This document shows positions 7,263 through 16,773 of a stretch of DNA of 53,041 bases, piece by piece (the stretch's first letter is position 1; each line of letters starts with the position of its first letter). The notes under the pieces were generated by a model that saw nothing but the letters and a program-made list of their open reading frames with translations, did no database searches and was not told where the DNA came from. This DNA comes from an uncultured Acetatifactor sp. GTDB taxonomy: Bacteria > Bacillota > Clostridia > Lachnospirales > Lachnospiraceae. Both the position numbers and the translations under genes were made by a program. The DNA lies in assembly GCA_934402375.1 (NCBI GenBank), contig CAKRUB010000020.1, positions 1 through 53,041 of the forward strand. The letters run 5' to 3'.

Positions 7263-8081
7263 TTATAAGCGGATAAATTCGGGAAGCCGTTTCTCGAACA
7301 CGGTGTAATAGCGGAAGCCACAGGTCTGTAAGACTTCTGCGGCACGGTCAAAATGTTCTGCGATATGAGCCGTGTCGTGGGAGTCGCTGCCTATGGTGAT
7401 GATCTCGCCGCCAAGCTCTTTGTATCTTTTCAGAATATCCATGCAGGGATGGAAGTCTTTCATCCCTTTTTTGATGCCTCCGGTATTTAATTCCAGTCCT
7501 TTTTCTTTGTCGATCAGAACCTTCAGAATTTCATCAATGACATCCTTATAGGTTTCATAGCTGTAATTTTTATCCTGTGATGAGCCGTAGCGCACAACAT
7601 AATCCAGATGCCCGCAGACGTCAAAATTAGAAAATTTCCGGATATTTGTAAGCTCCTCTTCAAAGTATTCCCGGAATGCGGTGGCTTCGTCACGTCCCTC
7701 GAAAAATGCCGGATAATAAGGATCCTTCCCCTCGCAGATGTGGGTGGAGCCGATGATGAAGTCGAATTCATAGGATTTTGCATATACAGCATTTTTCCGT
7801 ATGATCTCCGGCTGAAGTCCGAGCTCGAGACCGAAGAGGAGACGGATTTTGTCCTGATATTTCTCCTTCAGGCAGGCGAGTTCATAGAGATAGGAGTCCG
7901 CGTTCAGAAAGAATATGCTTCCTGGTTCGTCAGGGGAGTCAGGATAATCCATATCCATATGCTCGGTAAAGCACATGGTGGTAAGTCCTCTGGAGATCCC
8001 CTCGAGAACCATGTTCTCCATGGGTGTGTCGGAATCACCGGAGTGGGATGAATGTAAGTGGCAGTCTGCTGTGATAGACAT
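7263..8081 (-). CDS. PHP-domain histidinol-phosphatase (HisJ family)
   Basis: A 272-residue PHP-fold metal phosphatase. The metal ligands are in DCHLHSSHSGDSD near the N-terminus, CFTEHMDMDYPD, IIGSTHICEGKDPY, DVCGHLDYVVRYG and ITIGSDSHDTAHI. HisJ-type enzymes hydrolyse L-histidinol phosphate in histidine synthesis. No other his gene is close by, so the substrate is family-based. A strong AAAGGAGG lies seven bases before the start; it overlaps the end of the upstream sensor kinase, with which it seems to share a transcript. The stop lies one base from that of the convergent 175-aa gene. Confidence 0.85.
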   Translation of the reverse strand: MSITADCHLHSSHSGDSDTPMENMVLEGISRGLTTMCFTEHMDMDYPDSPDEPGSIFFLNADSYLYELACLKEKYQDKIRLLFGLELGLQPEIIRKNAVYAKSYEFDFIIGSTHICEGKDPYYPAFFEGRDEATAFREYFEEELTNIRKFSNFDVCGHLDYVVRYGSSQDKNYSYETYKDVIDEILKVLIDKEKGLELNTGGIKKGMKDFHPCMDILKRYKELGGEIITIGSDSHDTAHIAEHFDRAAEVLQTCGFRYYTVFEKRLPEFIRL

Positions 8082-8093
8082 AGGGTTCCTCCT

Positions 8094-10706
8094 TTAATTT
8101 AAGTGTGCAAATGCGTTGTCCAGCTGTTCAGAGAGGGCACGGTACCGGTTGACAAAGGCTTCCGTCCGTTCGGTAAGACCCTCATATCTCTTTTCTTTGG
8201 CGGCATATTCCAGCTCCCTTGCAGCTGCGGACAGCTCGGTGCAGCCGATATTCAGAAGCTGTCCCTTGAGGGAGTGGGCGTGTATGATGTAGTTTTCATA
8301 ATCCTGATTGCGCAGAAGCTCTGTCAGGTACGAGAGCTGTTCGTCCGCAGAATCGCGCAGAAGATGCAGGATATTCAGGTACAGGGCTTCGTTTCCGCCG
8401 CATTGCAGGATGCCTTTTTCCGTGTCGACCTCCGGCAGGAGATCATGTAGGGAGGAGGTTGCCTCCGGGTCGGCTTCGGGAGCGGGCGGCTCCTCGGAGG
8501 TGGTCAGGAACTGCAAGAGTACACGTTCCAACTCGTTGAAATTCACAGGCTTTCCAAGATACTCGTCGAACCCCTTATCCATCAATTCCTTCCGCATACC
8601 GGTGATGGCGTTCGCCGTCAGCACAATGATTTTGCCGTTGCCGCCGTCGCTGTAGTGACTGGAGAGTGCGCGGATCTTCTGCATGGCTTCTATGCCGTCC
8701 ATGCCGGGCATCATCTGATCCATGAACACGAGATCGTAGTTCTTGCTGCGACAGAGCTCGATAGCGTCCTGACCGCTGGAGGCGGTGTCCACCCTCAGAC
8801 CGTAATATTCCAGAGTGCCTCTGATGACCTTAAGGTTGATCTGGTTATCGTCCGTGACAAGAACATCGCCGTGGCAGAAGCGGAGCTCTGCGGTGTTCAG
8901 AGAGCTTTCCCCCTGATCGGAGACATCAAGCACCTTGAGAGGCGTGTCGTCGATTACCCGATGGGTGAGGGTTACGGTAAAGGTGGAACCTTCGCCGTAG
9001 ACGCTGTCCACATCAATTTTGCCGTCCATGAGCTGTACATAGCCGTTGACAATGGCAAGTCCGAGTCCCGTGCCCTCGATGCCTCTGTTTTTCTCGTGGT
9101 CAAAGCGCTCGAAGGTCTCGAAAAGGTGTGCTTTGGCAGCCTCGGTCAGACCGATTCCGGTATCGGATATAATGTACTGTATTTTCGCGCTGTTCTCCGT
9201 TTTTTCCAATACTTTTACCGTGAAGGAGATGTGACCGGAAGGAGTGTATTTGACGGCATTGCCCAGAATATTGATGAGAATGCTGCGCAGCATGGTCTTG
9301 TCACCGTAAAGCTCCTGCGGAGCGTCAGGGTCGATTTCCATCAGGAACTGCAACCCCTTTTTCCGCGCCTGAATGTCAATGATATGAAAAGCATCCTGCA
9401 GCAGCGGGCGGAGATAGAAGTTGCCGCAGTTCAGCTCCATCTTGCCGGAGTCGAGCTTTGAGAGGTCGAGAATATCGTTGATGACTGCAAGGAGATTCTG
9501 GCAGGAGATGCGGATGTCCGCGACATATTCCCGCACCTTGGATTCAATGTCCATCTTTAACAGCAGCTCGGAGAAGCCGAGAATGGCATTCATCGGCGTG
9601 CGGATCTCGTGTGACATGCTGGCGAGGAAGGAGCTCTTGGAGCGGTTCGCGGACTCGGCGGCGAGCTTTGCCTCCTCCAGCTTCTGCATGGTCTTAAGGC
9701 GCTCCGACAGATCTGTGATGACGATGACATAGCCGATGACATCCCGGTAGCGGTCCGTGATCCGGCTGATCGCCAGATTACAATAGATATTGTTGCGAAG
9801 AGAGAGGGAGTCCAGACTTGTGCTATTTCCCGGAAACGCAAACACGGAGGGCTGCTCTACCTGAAAGAGCTGTGAGATATAGATGCTCCTCTGGGAGAGC
9901 AGGGCGGGGGGGAGGTCGAGGAACGATGTCGCCGCATCATTGGCAAGCTGCAGCCGGAATTCGGGATCAAACACCAGAACGGGTGTGGAGATCGACGAAT
10001 AGATAAAGCTGGATATATTTTCGACGCTGATCTTTGAACGGTCATTCACGCGCACGGCGATGAACAGCAGCAATAAGCCCCCAAACTGGGTCATCGTGCT
10101 GCCCGGGATAGCGGGGATTCCGAGAAGAGGAAGCAGTGTATCCAGAATCGTGCCGACCAGCATGAATAAGATCATCATGAGAAAGCATTTGCCGAAGAAG
10201 CGCAGGCGTCTGGACGCGGAGGAGTGGATCATATGGATGCTGACACTCAGGCAGACGACGGCAAAGATGACGCTGTATACGGTGTAGACATTGTTTGCAA
10301 AGCCGGGCATAAAGGAATAGGTCATGCCGAGGGAACCCGGGAAATAGACGGACTGTCTCTTGTCGATAATCAGCAGGCAGACGGGAATCCCGAGCAGGGA
10401 GAAGCCGTTGAAGAGGACGGCGAGGGACTTTCTTATCTGTGAGATATAGCAGATCAGGAACTGCACGGATATAAGGTACAGAAAGGTTCCGATCAGACCG
10501 AAGGCGCGGCAATAGTAGGCGATCTCCGGCGAATTCTGAAGGCTCATTGCGGCAAAGCCGAGACTCCAGACGCCGCTGCCGATACACATGTAGGCGAGCA
10601 GGCGGTGGGAATAATCCCGTCTTGAATGGGAACATATAATATGTAGAGCAAAATAAAATGCCAGAATACAGCAGGTATACAGAATCATTGGGCATATATA
10701 TTTCAT
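8094..10706 (-). CDS. hybrid sensor histidine kinase with receiver and HPt domains
   Basis: An 870-residue membrane kinase. About seven hydrophobic helices fill residues 1-220, like the 7TM sensor of such kinases. A PAS-like domain follows at about 230-335. HisKA has the phospho-acceptor H366 in SMSHEIRTP, and the HATPase domain has NAVKYT, DTGIGL and GTGLGL. A receiver domain spans about 613-735 with D663 in FMDQMMPGMDG. An HPt domain near 770-860 has H811 in HAHSLKG. The whole phosphorelay is in one chain, and no DNA-binding regulator is adjacent, so the output partner is unknown. CGAGGA lies before the ATG. It is followed after 12 bp by the PHP phosphatase gene. Confidence 0.93.
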   Translation of the reverse strand: MKYICPMILYTCCILAFYFALHIICSHSRRDYSHRLLAYMCIGSGVWSLGFAAMSLQNSPEIAYYCRAFGLIGTFLYLISVQFLICYISQIRKSLAVLFNGFSLLGIPVCLLIIDKRQSVYFPGSLGMTYSFMPGFANNVYTVYSVIFAVVCLSVSIHMIHSSASRRLRFFGKCFLMMILFMLVGTILDTLLPLLGIPAIPGSTMTQFGGLLLLFIAVRVNDRSKISVENISSFIYSSISTPVLVFDPEFRLQLANDAATSFLDLPPALLSQRSIYISQLFQVEQPSVFAFPGNSTSLDSLSLRNNIYCNLAISRITDRYRDVIGYVIVITDLSERLKTMQKLEEAKLAAESANRSKSSFLASMSHEIRTPMNAILGFSELLLKMDIESKVREYVADIRISCQNLLAVINDILDLSKLDSGKMELNCGNFYLRPLLQDAFHIIDIQARKKGLQFLMEIDPDAPQELYGDKTMLRSILINILGNAVKYTPSGHISFTVKVLEKTENSAKIQYIISDTGIGLTEAAKAHLFETFERFDHEKNRGIEGTGLGLAIVNGYVQLMDGKIDVDSVYGEGSTFTVTLTHRVIDDTPLKVLDVSDQGESSLNTAELRFCHGDVLVTDDNQINLKVIRGTLEYYGLRVDTASSGQDAIELCRSKNYDLVFMDQMMPGMDGIEAMQKIRALSSHYSDGGNGKIIVLTANAITGMRKELMDKGFDEYLGKPVNFNELERVLLQFLTTSEEPPAPEADPEATSSLHDLLPEVDTEKGILQCGGNEALYLNILHLLRDSADEQLSYLTELLRNQDYENYIIHAHSLKGQLLNIGCTELSAAARELEYAAKEKRYEGLTERTEAFVNRYRALSEQLDNAFAHLN

Positions 10707-10914
10707 GGCAGAATCCTCGTCTGTGGAGCAAAATCTCTTCTGCCCCGGTACATTTTGCTTTTTATTGTTTGTCCTTTAGTATAAATCAAAATCGTCGAAA
10801 AGGGAATAAGAAGTTGCAAACAAGATTTTTCGGGAAAAACAAATATTTTTCATTTACATCTTGAATTATGAGGTGAAATTAGGTAAAATAGCTTTGCTGA
10901 TAAAATTTTGACAA

Positions 10915-10948
10915 TCTGTAGGCGGCTTGGACAAGCAGATGCCGCAGA
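10915..10948 (+). promoter_or_regulatory. nested palindrome, candidate operator before gap
   Basis: TCTG and GCGGC (922-926) face GCCGC and AGA (941-948), with GCTTG-GA-CAAGC (925-936) nested inside. It lies just upstream of the extended -10 at 10957-10965. The position fits a repressor or activator site for the glycolytic operon; no regulator is assigned. Confidence 0.4.
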
Positions 10949-10956
10949 GGTCGAAA

Positions 10957-10965
10957 TGATATAAT
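10957..10965 (+). promoter_or_regulatory. extended -10 promoter of gap
   Basis: TGATATAAT at 10957-10965 is a TGn-TATAAT extended -10 element. A good -35 is missing at the 17-bp distance, which is usual for this promoter type. The start codon of gap is 24 bp downstream. Confidence 0.6.
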
Positions 10966-10989
10966 AATATATTTTAGGAGGAAACTAAA

Positions 10990-12003
10990 ATGGCAGTAAG
11001 AGTAGCAATTAATGGTTTCGGCCGTATCGGTCGTCTGGCATTCAGACAGATGTTTGATGCAGAGGGATATGAAGTTGTAGCTATTAACGATCTGACCAGC
11101 CCCAAGATGCTGGCACATCTGTTAAAGTATGACTCCTCTCAGGGTAAGTACAAGTATGCTGATTCCGTAGTAGCAGGCGAGGATAACATTACCGTAAACG
11201 GCAAGACCATCACCATCTACAAGGAAGCAGACGCATCCAAGCTTCCTTGGGGCGAGCTGAAGGTTGACGTAGTTCTGGAGTGTACCGGATTCTATACCTC
11301 TAAGGAGAAGGCTTCCGCACACATCACTGCTGGTGCTCGTAAGGTTGTTATCTCTGCTCCTGCAGGAAACGATCTGCCTACCATCGTATACAATGTAAAC
11401 CACAACACATTGAAGCCCGAGGATACCGTTATCTCCGCAGCTTCCTGTACAACAAACTGCCTTGCACCTATGGCAAAGGCTCTGAACGATTTCGCTCCTA
11501 TCCAGAGCGGTATCATGACCACTGTACATGCTTACACAGGTGACCAGATGATCCTTGACGGACCCCAGAGAAAGGGCGATCTGAGAAGAAGCCGTGCAGG
11601 CGCTTGCAACATCGTTCCCAACTCTACCGGTGCTGCAAAGGCAATCGGTCTTGTTATCCCTGAGCTGAACGGCAAGCTGATCGGCTCCGCACAGCGTGTA
11701 CCTACCCCTACAGGATCTACCACAATTCTGGTAGCTGTTGTTAAGGGTGAGGTTACCAAGGAAGGCATCAACGCTGCAATGAAGGCTGCTAAGACAGAGT
11801 CCTTCGACTACAACGAGGACGAGATCGTATCTTCCGATATCGTTGGAAGCACCTACGGTTCTATCTTCGATGCAACCCAGACCATGGTTTCCAAGATGGA
11901 AGATGGCAACTCTCTGGTACAGGTTGTTTCTTGGTATGACAACGAGAACAGCTATACTTCTCAGATGGTTCGTACCATCAAGTACTTCAGCGAGCTTCAG
12001 TAA
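10990..12003 (+). CDS. gap: glyceraldehyde-3-phosphate dehydrogenase
   Basis: A 337-residue cytosolic NAD-dependent glycolytic enzyme. The Rossmann motif [13 protein letters not shown] is at the N-terminus, the catalytic cysteine is in SCTTNCLAP, and the family motif GVNHN appears as YNVNHN. D33-type NAD preference is indicated by INDLTSP. AGGAGG lies nine bases before the ATG. The gene has the strong codon bias of highly expressed genes (AAG, CTG/GGT/GCT-rich), unlike the flanking kinase. It heads the gap-pgk-tpiA cluster but is separated from pgk by a strong terminator-like hairpin, so expression of the three may not be equal. Confidence 0.97.
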   Translation: MAVRVAINGFGRIGRLAFRQMFDAEGYEVVAINDLTSPKMLAHLLKYDSSQGKYKYADSVVAGEDNITVNGKTITIYKEADASKLPWGELKVDVVLECTGFYTSKEKASAHITAGARKVVISAPAGNDLPTIVYNVNHNTLKPEDTVISAASCTTNCLAPMAKALNDFAPIQSGIMTTVHAYTGDQMILDGPQRKGDLRRSRAGACNIVPNSTGAAKAIGLVIPELNGKLIGSAQRVPTPTGSTTILVAVVKGEVTKEGINAAMKAAKTESFDYNEDEIVSSDIVGSTYGSIFDATQTMVSKMEDGNSLVQVVSWYDNENSYTSQMVRTIKYFSELQ

Positions 12004-12025
12004 GCCGCTGCACCTATGGACTATA

Positions 12026-12062
12026 GGGGTCCGGTCTTTAGGACCGGGCCCTTGTTTGTTTA
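12026..12062 (+). terminator. terminator or attenuator between gap and pgk
   Basis: GGTCCGGTC (12028-12036) pairs with GACCGGGCC (12042-12050) with one G-U pair and a TTTAG loop; two more pairs extend it, and TTGTTTGTTTAT follows. It would reduce read-through from gap into pgk. Confidence 0.75.
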
Positions 12063-12102
12063 TAACTGTTATATTTGAATTCAATTATGGAGGTTTGACA
12101 AA

Positions 12103-13326
12103 ATGGGACTGAACAAGAAATCCGTTGATGACATCAACGCAAAGGGCAAGAGAGTTCTGGTAAGATGTGACTTCAATGTACCCCTGAAGAATGGCGAGAT
12201 CACAGATGATACAAGAATCGTGGCAGCACTTCCTACAATCCAGAAGCTGATCAACGATGGCGGAAAGGTAATCCTTTGCTCCCATCTCGGCAAGGTAAAG
12301 GAAGGTCCCAACGAGAAGGAGTCCCTTGCACCTGTTGCAAAGAGACTGTCCGAGAAGCTTGGCAAGGAAGTTGTATTTGTCGCTGATTATAATGTAACCG
12401 GACCCGATGCAACAAAGGCTGTAGAGAGCATGAAGGAAGGAGACGTTGTTCTGCTCCAGAATACCCGTTTCCGTGGCGCAGAGGAGACAAAGAACGGCGA
12501 GCAGTTCTCCAAGGAGCTGGCTGATCTGGCTGATCTGTATGTATGTGATGCATTTGGTTCCTCCCACAGAGCACACGCTTCCGTAGCTGGTGTGACAAAG
12601 TTCATTACCGCTAAGGGCGGCGAGAATGTTGTCGGTTATCTGATGCAGAAGGAGATCAACTTCCTCGGCAATGCAGTAGAGAATCCGGTAAGACCCTTCG
12701 TTGCAATCCTTGGCGGCGCAAAGGTAGCAGATAAGCTGAACGTTATCTCCAACCTGCTTGAGAAGTGCGATACCCTGATTATCGGCGGCGGTATGGCATA
12801 TACCTTCTTAAAGGCAAAGGGCTATGAGATTGGTAAGTCTCTGGTTGACGATGAGAAGATCGATTACTGTAAGGAAATGATGGAGAAGGCTGAGAAGCTT
12901 GGCAAGAAGCTGCTGCTTCCCGTTGACGCTGTTACCATTACCGATTTCCCGAACCCTATCGATGCACCTGTAGAGGTAGAGGTTTATGATTCTGATCAGA
13001 TGCCCGCAGACAGAGAGGGCTGTGACATCGGACCTAAGACGGCTGCTATGTATGCAGACGCTGTAAAGAGCGCAAAGACCGTTGTATGGAACGGACCTAT
13101 GGGCGTATTTGAGAATCCTACACTGGCAGCAGGCACAATCGCTGTTGCAAAGGCTCTGGCTGAGACCGATGCAACCACGATCATCGGTGGCGGAGATTCC
13201 GCAGCGGCAGTAAACCAGCTCGGCTTTGGCGACAAGATGACCCACATCTCCACCGGCGGCGGTGCATCCCTTGAGTTCCTTGAGGGCAAGGTGCTTCCCG
13301 GCGTAGATGCAGCGGACGACAAGTAA
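12103..13326 (+). CDS. pgk: phosphoglycerate kinase
   Basis: A 407-residue glycolytic kinase that makes ATP from 1,3-bisphosphoglycerate. [12 protein letters not shown] near residue 20, LCSHLGK, and the C-terminal nucleotide loop [13 protein letters not shown] (about 373-385) are the family signatures. GGAGG lies eight bases before the ATG. Codon use is strongly biased as in gap. It lies 99 bp after gap and 39 bp before tpiA. Confidence 0.97.
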   Translation: MGLNKKSVDDINAKGKRVLVRCDFNVPLKNGEITDDTRIVAALPTIQKLINDGGKVILCSHLGKVKEGPNEKESLAPVAKRLSEKLGKEVVFVADYNVTGPDATKAVESMKEGDVVLLQNTRFRGAEETKNGEQFSKELADLADLYVCDAFGSSHRAHASVAGVTKFITAKGGENVVGYLMQKEINFLGNAVENPVRPFVAILGGAKVADKLNVISNLLEKCDTLIIGGGMAYTFLKAKGYEIGKSLVDDEKIDYCKEMMEKAEKLGKKLLLPVDAVTITDFPNPIDAPVEVEVYDSDQMPADREGCDIGPKTAAMYADAVKSAKTVVWNGPMGVFENPTLAAGTIAVAKALAETDATTIIGGGDSAAAVNQLGFGDKMTHISTGGGASLEFLEGKVLPGVDAADDK

Positions 13327-13365
13327 TGAATTATAAATATTATACACGGAAATGAGGAGACTATC

Positions 13366-14115
13366 ATGGCAAGAAAGAAGATCATTGCCGGAAATTGGAA
13401 GATGAACATGACTCCCGGCGAGGCTGTAAAGCTCTGCGCAGAACTGAAGGAGCTTGTGAAGACAGATGAAGCTGATGTTGTATATTGCGTACCCGCGATC
13501 GACATCGTTCCGGTCGTTGAGGCAGTAAAGGGAACTAACGTTGAGGTTGGCGCCGAGAACATGTACTTCGAGGAAAAGGGTGCATATACCGGTGAAATTT
13601 CAGCGGCTATGCTGAAGGATGCCGGTGTAAAGTATGTTATCATCGGTCATTCCGAGAGAAGAGATTACTTCAAGGAGGACGATGCACTTCTTAATAAGAA
13701 GGTCAAGAAGGCATTTGAGGCAGGACTCACTCCTATCCTCTGCTGTGGAGAGACTCTGGAGCAGAGAGAGACAGGCGTGACGATGGATTGGATTCGTCTG
13801 CAGATCAAGTCCGATCTGGTTGGAGTAACTGCTGATCAGGTGAAGGAGCTTGTGATTGCATATGAGCCTATCTGGGCAATCGGTACAGGTAAGACAGCAA
13901 CCACCGAGCAGGCGCAGGAAGTATGTAAGGGAATCCGCGACTGCATCAACGAGATGTATGATGCAGCAACCGCAGATGCGGTACGCATTCAGTACGGCGG
14001 ATCGGTTAATGCGGGCAACGCAGCAGAGCTTTTCGCACAGCCCGACATCGACGGCGGTCTGGTTGGCGGAGCATCTCTGAAGGCTGACTTCGGAAAGATC
14101 GTAAACTACAAATAA
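13366..14115 (+). CDS. tpiA: triosephosphate isomerase
   Basis: A 249-residue TIM-barrel enzyme that interconverts DHAP and glyceraldehyde-3-phosphate. The motifs are GNWKMN at the N-terminus, the electrophilic histidine in [10 protein letters not shown], the catalytic glutamate and flexible loop in [13 protein letters not shown], and the phosphate loop YGGSVN and [18 protein letters not shown] lies upstream of the ATG. Last gene of the gap-pgk-tpiA cluster; phosphoglycerate mutase and enolase are not adjacent. Confidence 0.97.
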   Translation: MARKKIIAGNWKMNMTPGEAVKLCAELKELVKTDEADVVYCVPAIDIVPVVEAVKGTNVEVGAENMYFEEKGAYTGEISAAMLKDAGVKYVIIGHSERRDYFKEDDALLNKKVKKAFEAGLTPILCCGETLEQRETGVTMDWIRLQIKSDLVGVTADQVKELVIAYEPIWAIGTGKTATTEQAQEVCKGIRDCINEMYDAATADAVRIQYGGSVNAGNAAELFAQPDIDGGLVGGASLKADFGKIVNYK

Positions 14116-14142
14116 TTATTGTGAGATTGAGTGATTTCAGGG

Positions 14143-14184
14143 AAAGTCCTGATGCCGGGAAACCGACGCAGGGCTTTTCTTATG
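14143..14184 (+). terminator. terminator after tpiA
   Basis: AAAGTCCTG (14143-14151) pairs with CAGGGCTTT (14169-14177) with one G-U pair, with an inner CGG-GAAA-CCG, followed by TTCTTATG. A second hairpin, GCCCGA with TCGGGC, lies at 14184-14202 and has no T-tract. Confidence 0.7.
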
Positions 14185-14337
14185 CCCGAAGACTTGTCGG
14201 GCATTGCCCAAAGCTCTAAGGGCATTGCGCAGAGATTTTGGTGACATCTGCTGTAATTTCATATGGCATCTGTCGGGGAAATATGTTATTCTAAATGCAG
14301 ATGTGACAGAATAATCTTACAAGAGAGGAATGTAAGT

Positions 14338-15327
14338 ATGTATTTTAAATGTAAAAACTGTGGAGGCAACGTGGTATACAGCCCGGAGAAGCATACCATG
14401 TACTGCCCGTTCTGCGAAAGTGAAAAGAGTGAAGAACTCGATAACGGTACATCTCCGGAAATGGCTGTCTGCCCGAACTGCGGAGGCGAGGTTCCGGTAG
14501 AAAAGCATACATCGGCGACACAGTGTCCTTATTGTGACAGCTATTTGATTCTGAATGAGCGGGTTCAGGGCGAATATGCTCCGAAGCTGATCCTTCCGTT
14601 CCAGCTCGGCAAGGAGAGCTGTAAGAAGTCAATCAGGGAAAAGTTTAAGAAGAATCTCTTCGCGCCCACAGACTTCCTGTCTGAGGTGAGGCTGAATGGA
14701 ATGCAGGGCTACTATGTGCCGTATTGGTTCTACGATTACAAGACACACTGTACGTTCCACGGTGAGGGAACAAAGGTGAAGACGTGGACGAGCGGCAATA
14801 CACAGTACACGGAGACCTCCTATTATGCTGTTGACAGAGACATGGACATCAGCTTTGACAAGATTCCTGCGGATGCATCTGAGGCAATGCCGGATGATGT
14901 GATGGATCTGATGGAGCCGTACAACTACAGCCAGATGACGGAGTTTGATCCGAGGTATATGTCCGGTTTCTACGGCGAGAAGTACAACATGGCATCCGAG
15001 GTGACGGAGCCGCGCGCGCATAAGAAGATGAATGACGATGCGACGGCAATGCTGAAGGAGAGCTATTCCGGCTACAGTACCGTCCGCACGATCAGTCAGG
15101 ATGTCCGCGTTGAGGACAGCAGCGCTACATATGGTCTTTTGCCTGTCTGGAAGTATGATTATACCTATGCCGGAAAAGAATATCCTTTCTATGTCAACGG
15201 TCAGTCGGGAAAGATTATCGGCGAAGCACCGATATCAAAGAAAAAAGTATGGGCATACACAGGAACCCTTTTTGGCTGCATCACAGCAATTCTGGTCATG
15301 GTGCCGATGCTGATAGCGTGGTTATAG
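14338..15327 (+). CDS. double zinc-ribbon membrane protein
   Basis: A 329-residue protein. Two zinc ribbons at the N-terminus use CKNCGG with CPFC and CPNCGG with CPYC (residues 4-70). A central domain of unknown function contains WFYDYKTHCTFHGEG and LPVWKYDYTYAGKEYPFYVNGQSGKIIG. One hydrophobic helix closes the protein (GTLFGCITAILVMVPMLIAWL). It resembles TFIIB-type zinc-ribbon proteins found in Clostridia, of unknown role. I start at the ATG at 14338, which has GAGAGGAATG upstream; the frame is open to 14263. It is 14 bp from the TPM-domain gene, with which it forms an operon. Confidence 0.8.
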   Translation: MYFKCKNCGGNVVYSPEKHTMYCPFCESEKSEELDNGTSPEMAVCPNCGGEVPVEKHTSATQCPYCDSYLILNERVQGEYAPKLILPFQLGKESCKKSIREKFKKNLFAPTDFLSEVRLNGMQGYYVPYWFYDYKTHCTFHGEGTKVKTWTSGNTQYTETSYYAVDRDMDISFDKIPADASEAMPDDVMDLMEPYNYSQMTEFDPRYMSGFYGEKYNMASEVTEPRAHKKMNDDATAMLKESYSGYSTVRTISQDVRVEDSSATYGLLPVWKYDYTYAGKEYPFYVNGQSGKIIGEAPISKKKVWAYTGTLFGCITAILVMVPMLIAWL

Positions 15328-15341
15328 GAGGGTGAGAGACG

Positions 15342-16250
15342 ATGAGTGACAATTTGAAAAAAGAGGCGAGAAAGCAGTATTTACACTACTTCCGCATATG
15401 GTTTGTAATTGTAGGAATTTTACTTGTACTGACGATTGTGATGGGAATCCGTTACTCCATGAGAGAGCCGGTTGTGCGTTTGAATACCACGGCGCCGACA
15501 GAGCGTGTCTATGACTATGCGGATGTCCTGACGGACAGCGAGGAGCAGAAGCTGCGTGACTACATTGCCAAGAAGGAACTGGAATATCAGGCGGACTTTG
15601 TCATCATGACATTCAGTCAGCCGGTGGAAGGCGATGCGGCGAAGGAGGAGTATGGCTACGACTCTACGGATTGGCAGCATAATATGACAGACATCGCAGA
15701 TAACTTCTGGGACACAAACGGTTACGGCTTTAATAAGGACTTTGAGGGTGATGGCTCGATCCTTATAGATAACCGGTATGAGGGTCAGAGAGGTGAATGG
15801 CTCTCCACAAGCGGTAAGGTCGAGGACAGTCTCGGAACGCAGGATGTGGAAAATGTGCTGTACGCGGTAGATAAGTATTATGACGACAATCCTTATCTGG
15901 CATATCTGAACTATATCGACGAGGTATGTTATCATCTGGAGGGCGGAAATTCGACGCCGGGTGTAGGAACTTTCTTGCTGGCGGCAGTTATTTCGGCAGT
16001 TGTAGCTGCAATTTATGCGGCAAGCCATCTTTCTAAGAACAAGGCGAAGAAGACCGTTGCAGTCAATGCCTATGTGGCAGGCGGAAGACCCAGCATCAAG
16101 AATCAGGGTGATCAGTTCATCAGAAAGAATGTCGTGAAGAGACGCATCGAGACCAGCAGCGGCAGCAGCAGCGGCGGAAGCTCCGGAGGCGGCGGACATC
16201 ATGTCAGCCACAGCGGTGCGAGCCATGGCGGCGGTGGACACAGACACTGA
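15342..16250 (+). CDS. TPM-domain membrane protein with Gly/Ser/His tail
   Basis: A 302-residue membrane protein. A hydrophobic helix at about 19-38 is followed by an extracytoplasmic TPM (YgcG-like) domain starting at RVYDYADVLTDSEEQKLRDYIAKKE. A second helix lies at about 208-226 (TFLLAAVISAVVAAIYAA). The cytoplasmic tail ends in a run rich in S, G and H (residues about 268-302), which is common in this family and could bind metal. TPM proteins often occur with LemA; here LemA is 8 kb away. AGGAGGGTGAGAG lies before the ATG. Confidence 0.87.
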   Translation: MSDNLKKEARKQYLHYFRIWFVIVGILLVLTIVMGIRYSMREPVVRLNTTAPTERVYDYADVLTDSEEQKLRDYIAKKELEYQADFVIMTFSQPVEGDAAKEEYGYDSTDWQHNMTDIADNFWDTNGYGFNKDFEGDGSILIDNRYEGQRGEWLSTSGKVEDSLGTQDVENVLYAVDKYYDDNPYLAYLNYIDEVCYHLEGGNSTPGVGTFLLAAVISAVVAAIYAASHLSKNKAKKTVAVNAYVAGGRPSIKNQGDQFIRKNVVKRRIETSSGSSSGGSSGGGGHHVSHSGASHGGGGHRH

Positions 16251-16270
16251 TGCCGAAGAAGACGGCGTTA

Positions 16271-16304
16271 ACCCGTCCACTCATTTTGAGTGGGCGGGTA
16301 TTTT
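16271..16304 (+). terminator. terminator after the TPM gene
   Basis: ACCCGTCCACTC (16271-16282) pairs with GAGTGGGCGGGT (16288-16299) around an ATTTT loop, followed by ATTTTG. The stem is 12 bp with one G-U pair. Confidence 0.8.
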
Positions 16305-16352
16305 GTACCTGCGGAAATTGAGGATGGCGGGGAAGCGCAGGTAAAAAAGCGC

Positions 16353-16387
16353 AAAAAAAGTACCCACATGACGGTATGGGTACTTTT
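16353..16387 (-). terminator. terminator of rpsT
   Basis: On the minus strand AAAAGTACCCA pairs with TGGGTACTTTT over a ten-base loop and runs into seven T. It lies 29 bp after the rpsT stop. Confidence 0.85.
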
Positions 16388-16415
16388 AGCTTTACTATAT
16401 GAGCAATTTAAGAAC

Positions 16416-16679
16416 TTAAGCCATTCCGTTTACAGCCTTGCTGATACGGGAAACCTTGTGGGCAACGTTGTTCTTGTGGTAGACACCCTTGCTTCCAGCC
16501 ATCTCAATGACCTTGGTAGCAGCAGTAAGCTCTGCCTGAGCAGCAGCCTTGTCACCAGACTCAACAGCAGCGAAAACCTTCTTGATTGCGGTCTTAACGC
16601 TGGATCTGATTGCCTTGTTTCTATCAGTTCTTGTGCGGGTTACCAGAATTCTCTTCTTTGCGGATTTAATGTTAGCCAA
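16416..16679 (-). CDS. rpsT: 30S ribosomal protein S20
   Basis: An 87-residue basic protein that binds 16S rRNA. The N-terminus (ANIKSAKKRILV) and the C-terminus (GVYHKNNVAHKVSRISKAVNGMA) match bacterial S20. I start at the TTG at 16679, not at the longer in-frame TTG at 16694, because GGAGGTG lies just six bases before the 16679 codon, and the longer start would lie inside that ribosome site. A TTG start on a ribosomal protein gene suggests translational restraint. The rpsT-gpr-spoIIP-lepA-hemW order is that of Bacillus, with rpsT on the opposite strand. Confidence 0.95.
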   Translation of the reverse strand: MANIKSAKKRILVTRTRTDRNKAIRSSVKTAIKKVFAAVESGDKAAAQAELTAATKVIEMAGSKGVYHKNNVAHKVSRISKAVNGMA

Positions 16680-16773
16680 GTCGTACACCTCCAATTTGTA
16701 TACAATAAAATATTTTAATTAAAATTGTTTCGCCTTAGCCAGACACGGAGGACTAACGCAAACATACTATTGT

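Noticed and set aside
11122..12084. A 320-codon minus frame opposite gap
   Set aside because: Antisense shadow caused by the strong codon bias of gap, with many Cys and Ser residues and no domain.
14184..14202. Second hairpin after tpiA as a separate regulatory RNA
   Set aside because: Only six pairs, no T-tract, and nothing else supports a small RNA.
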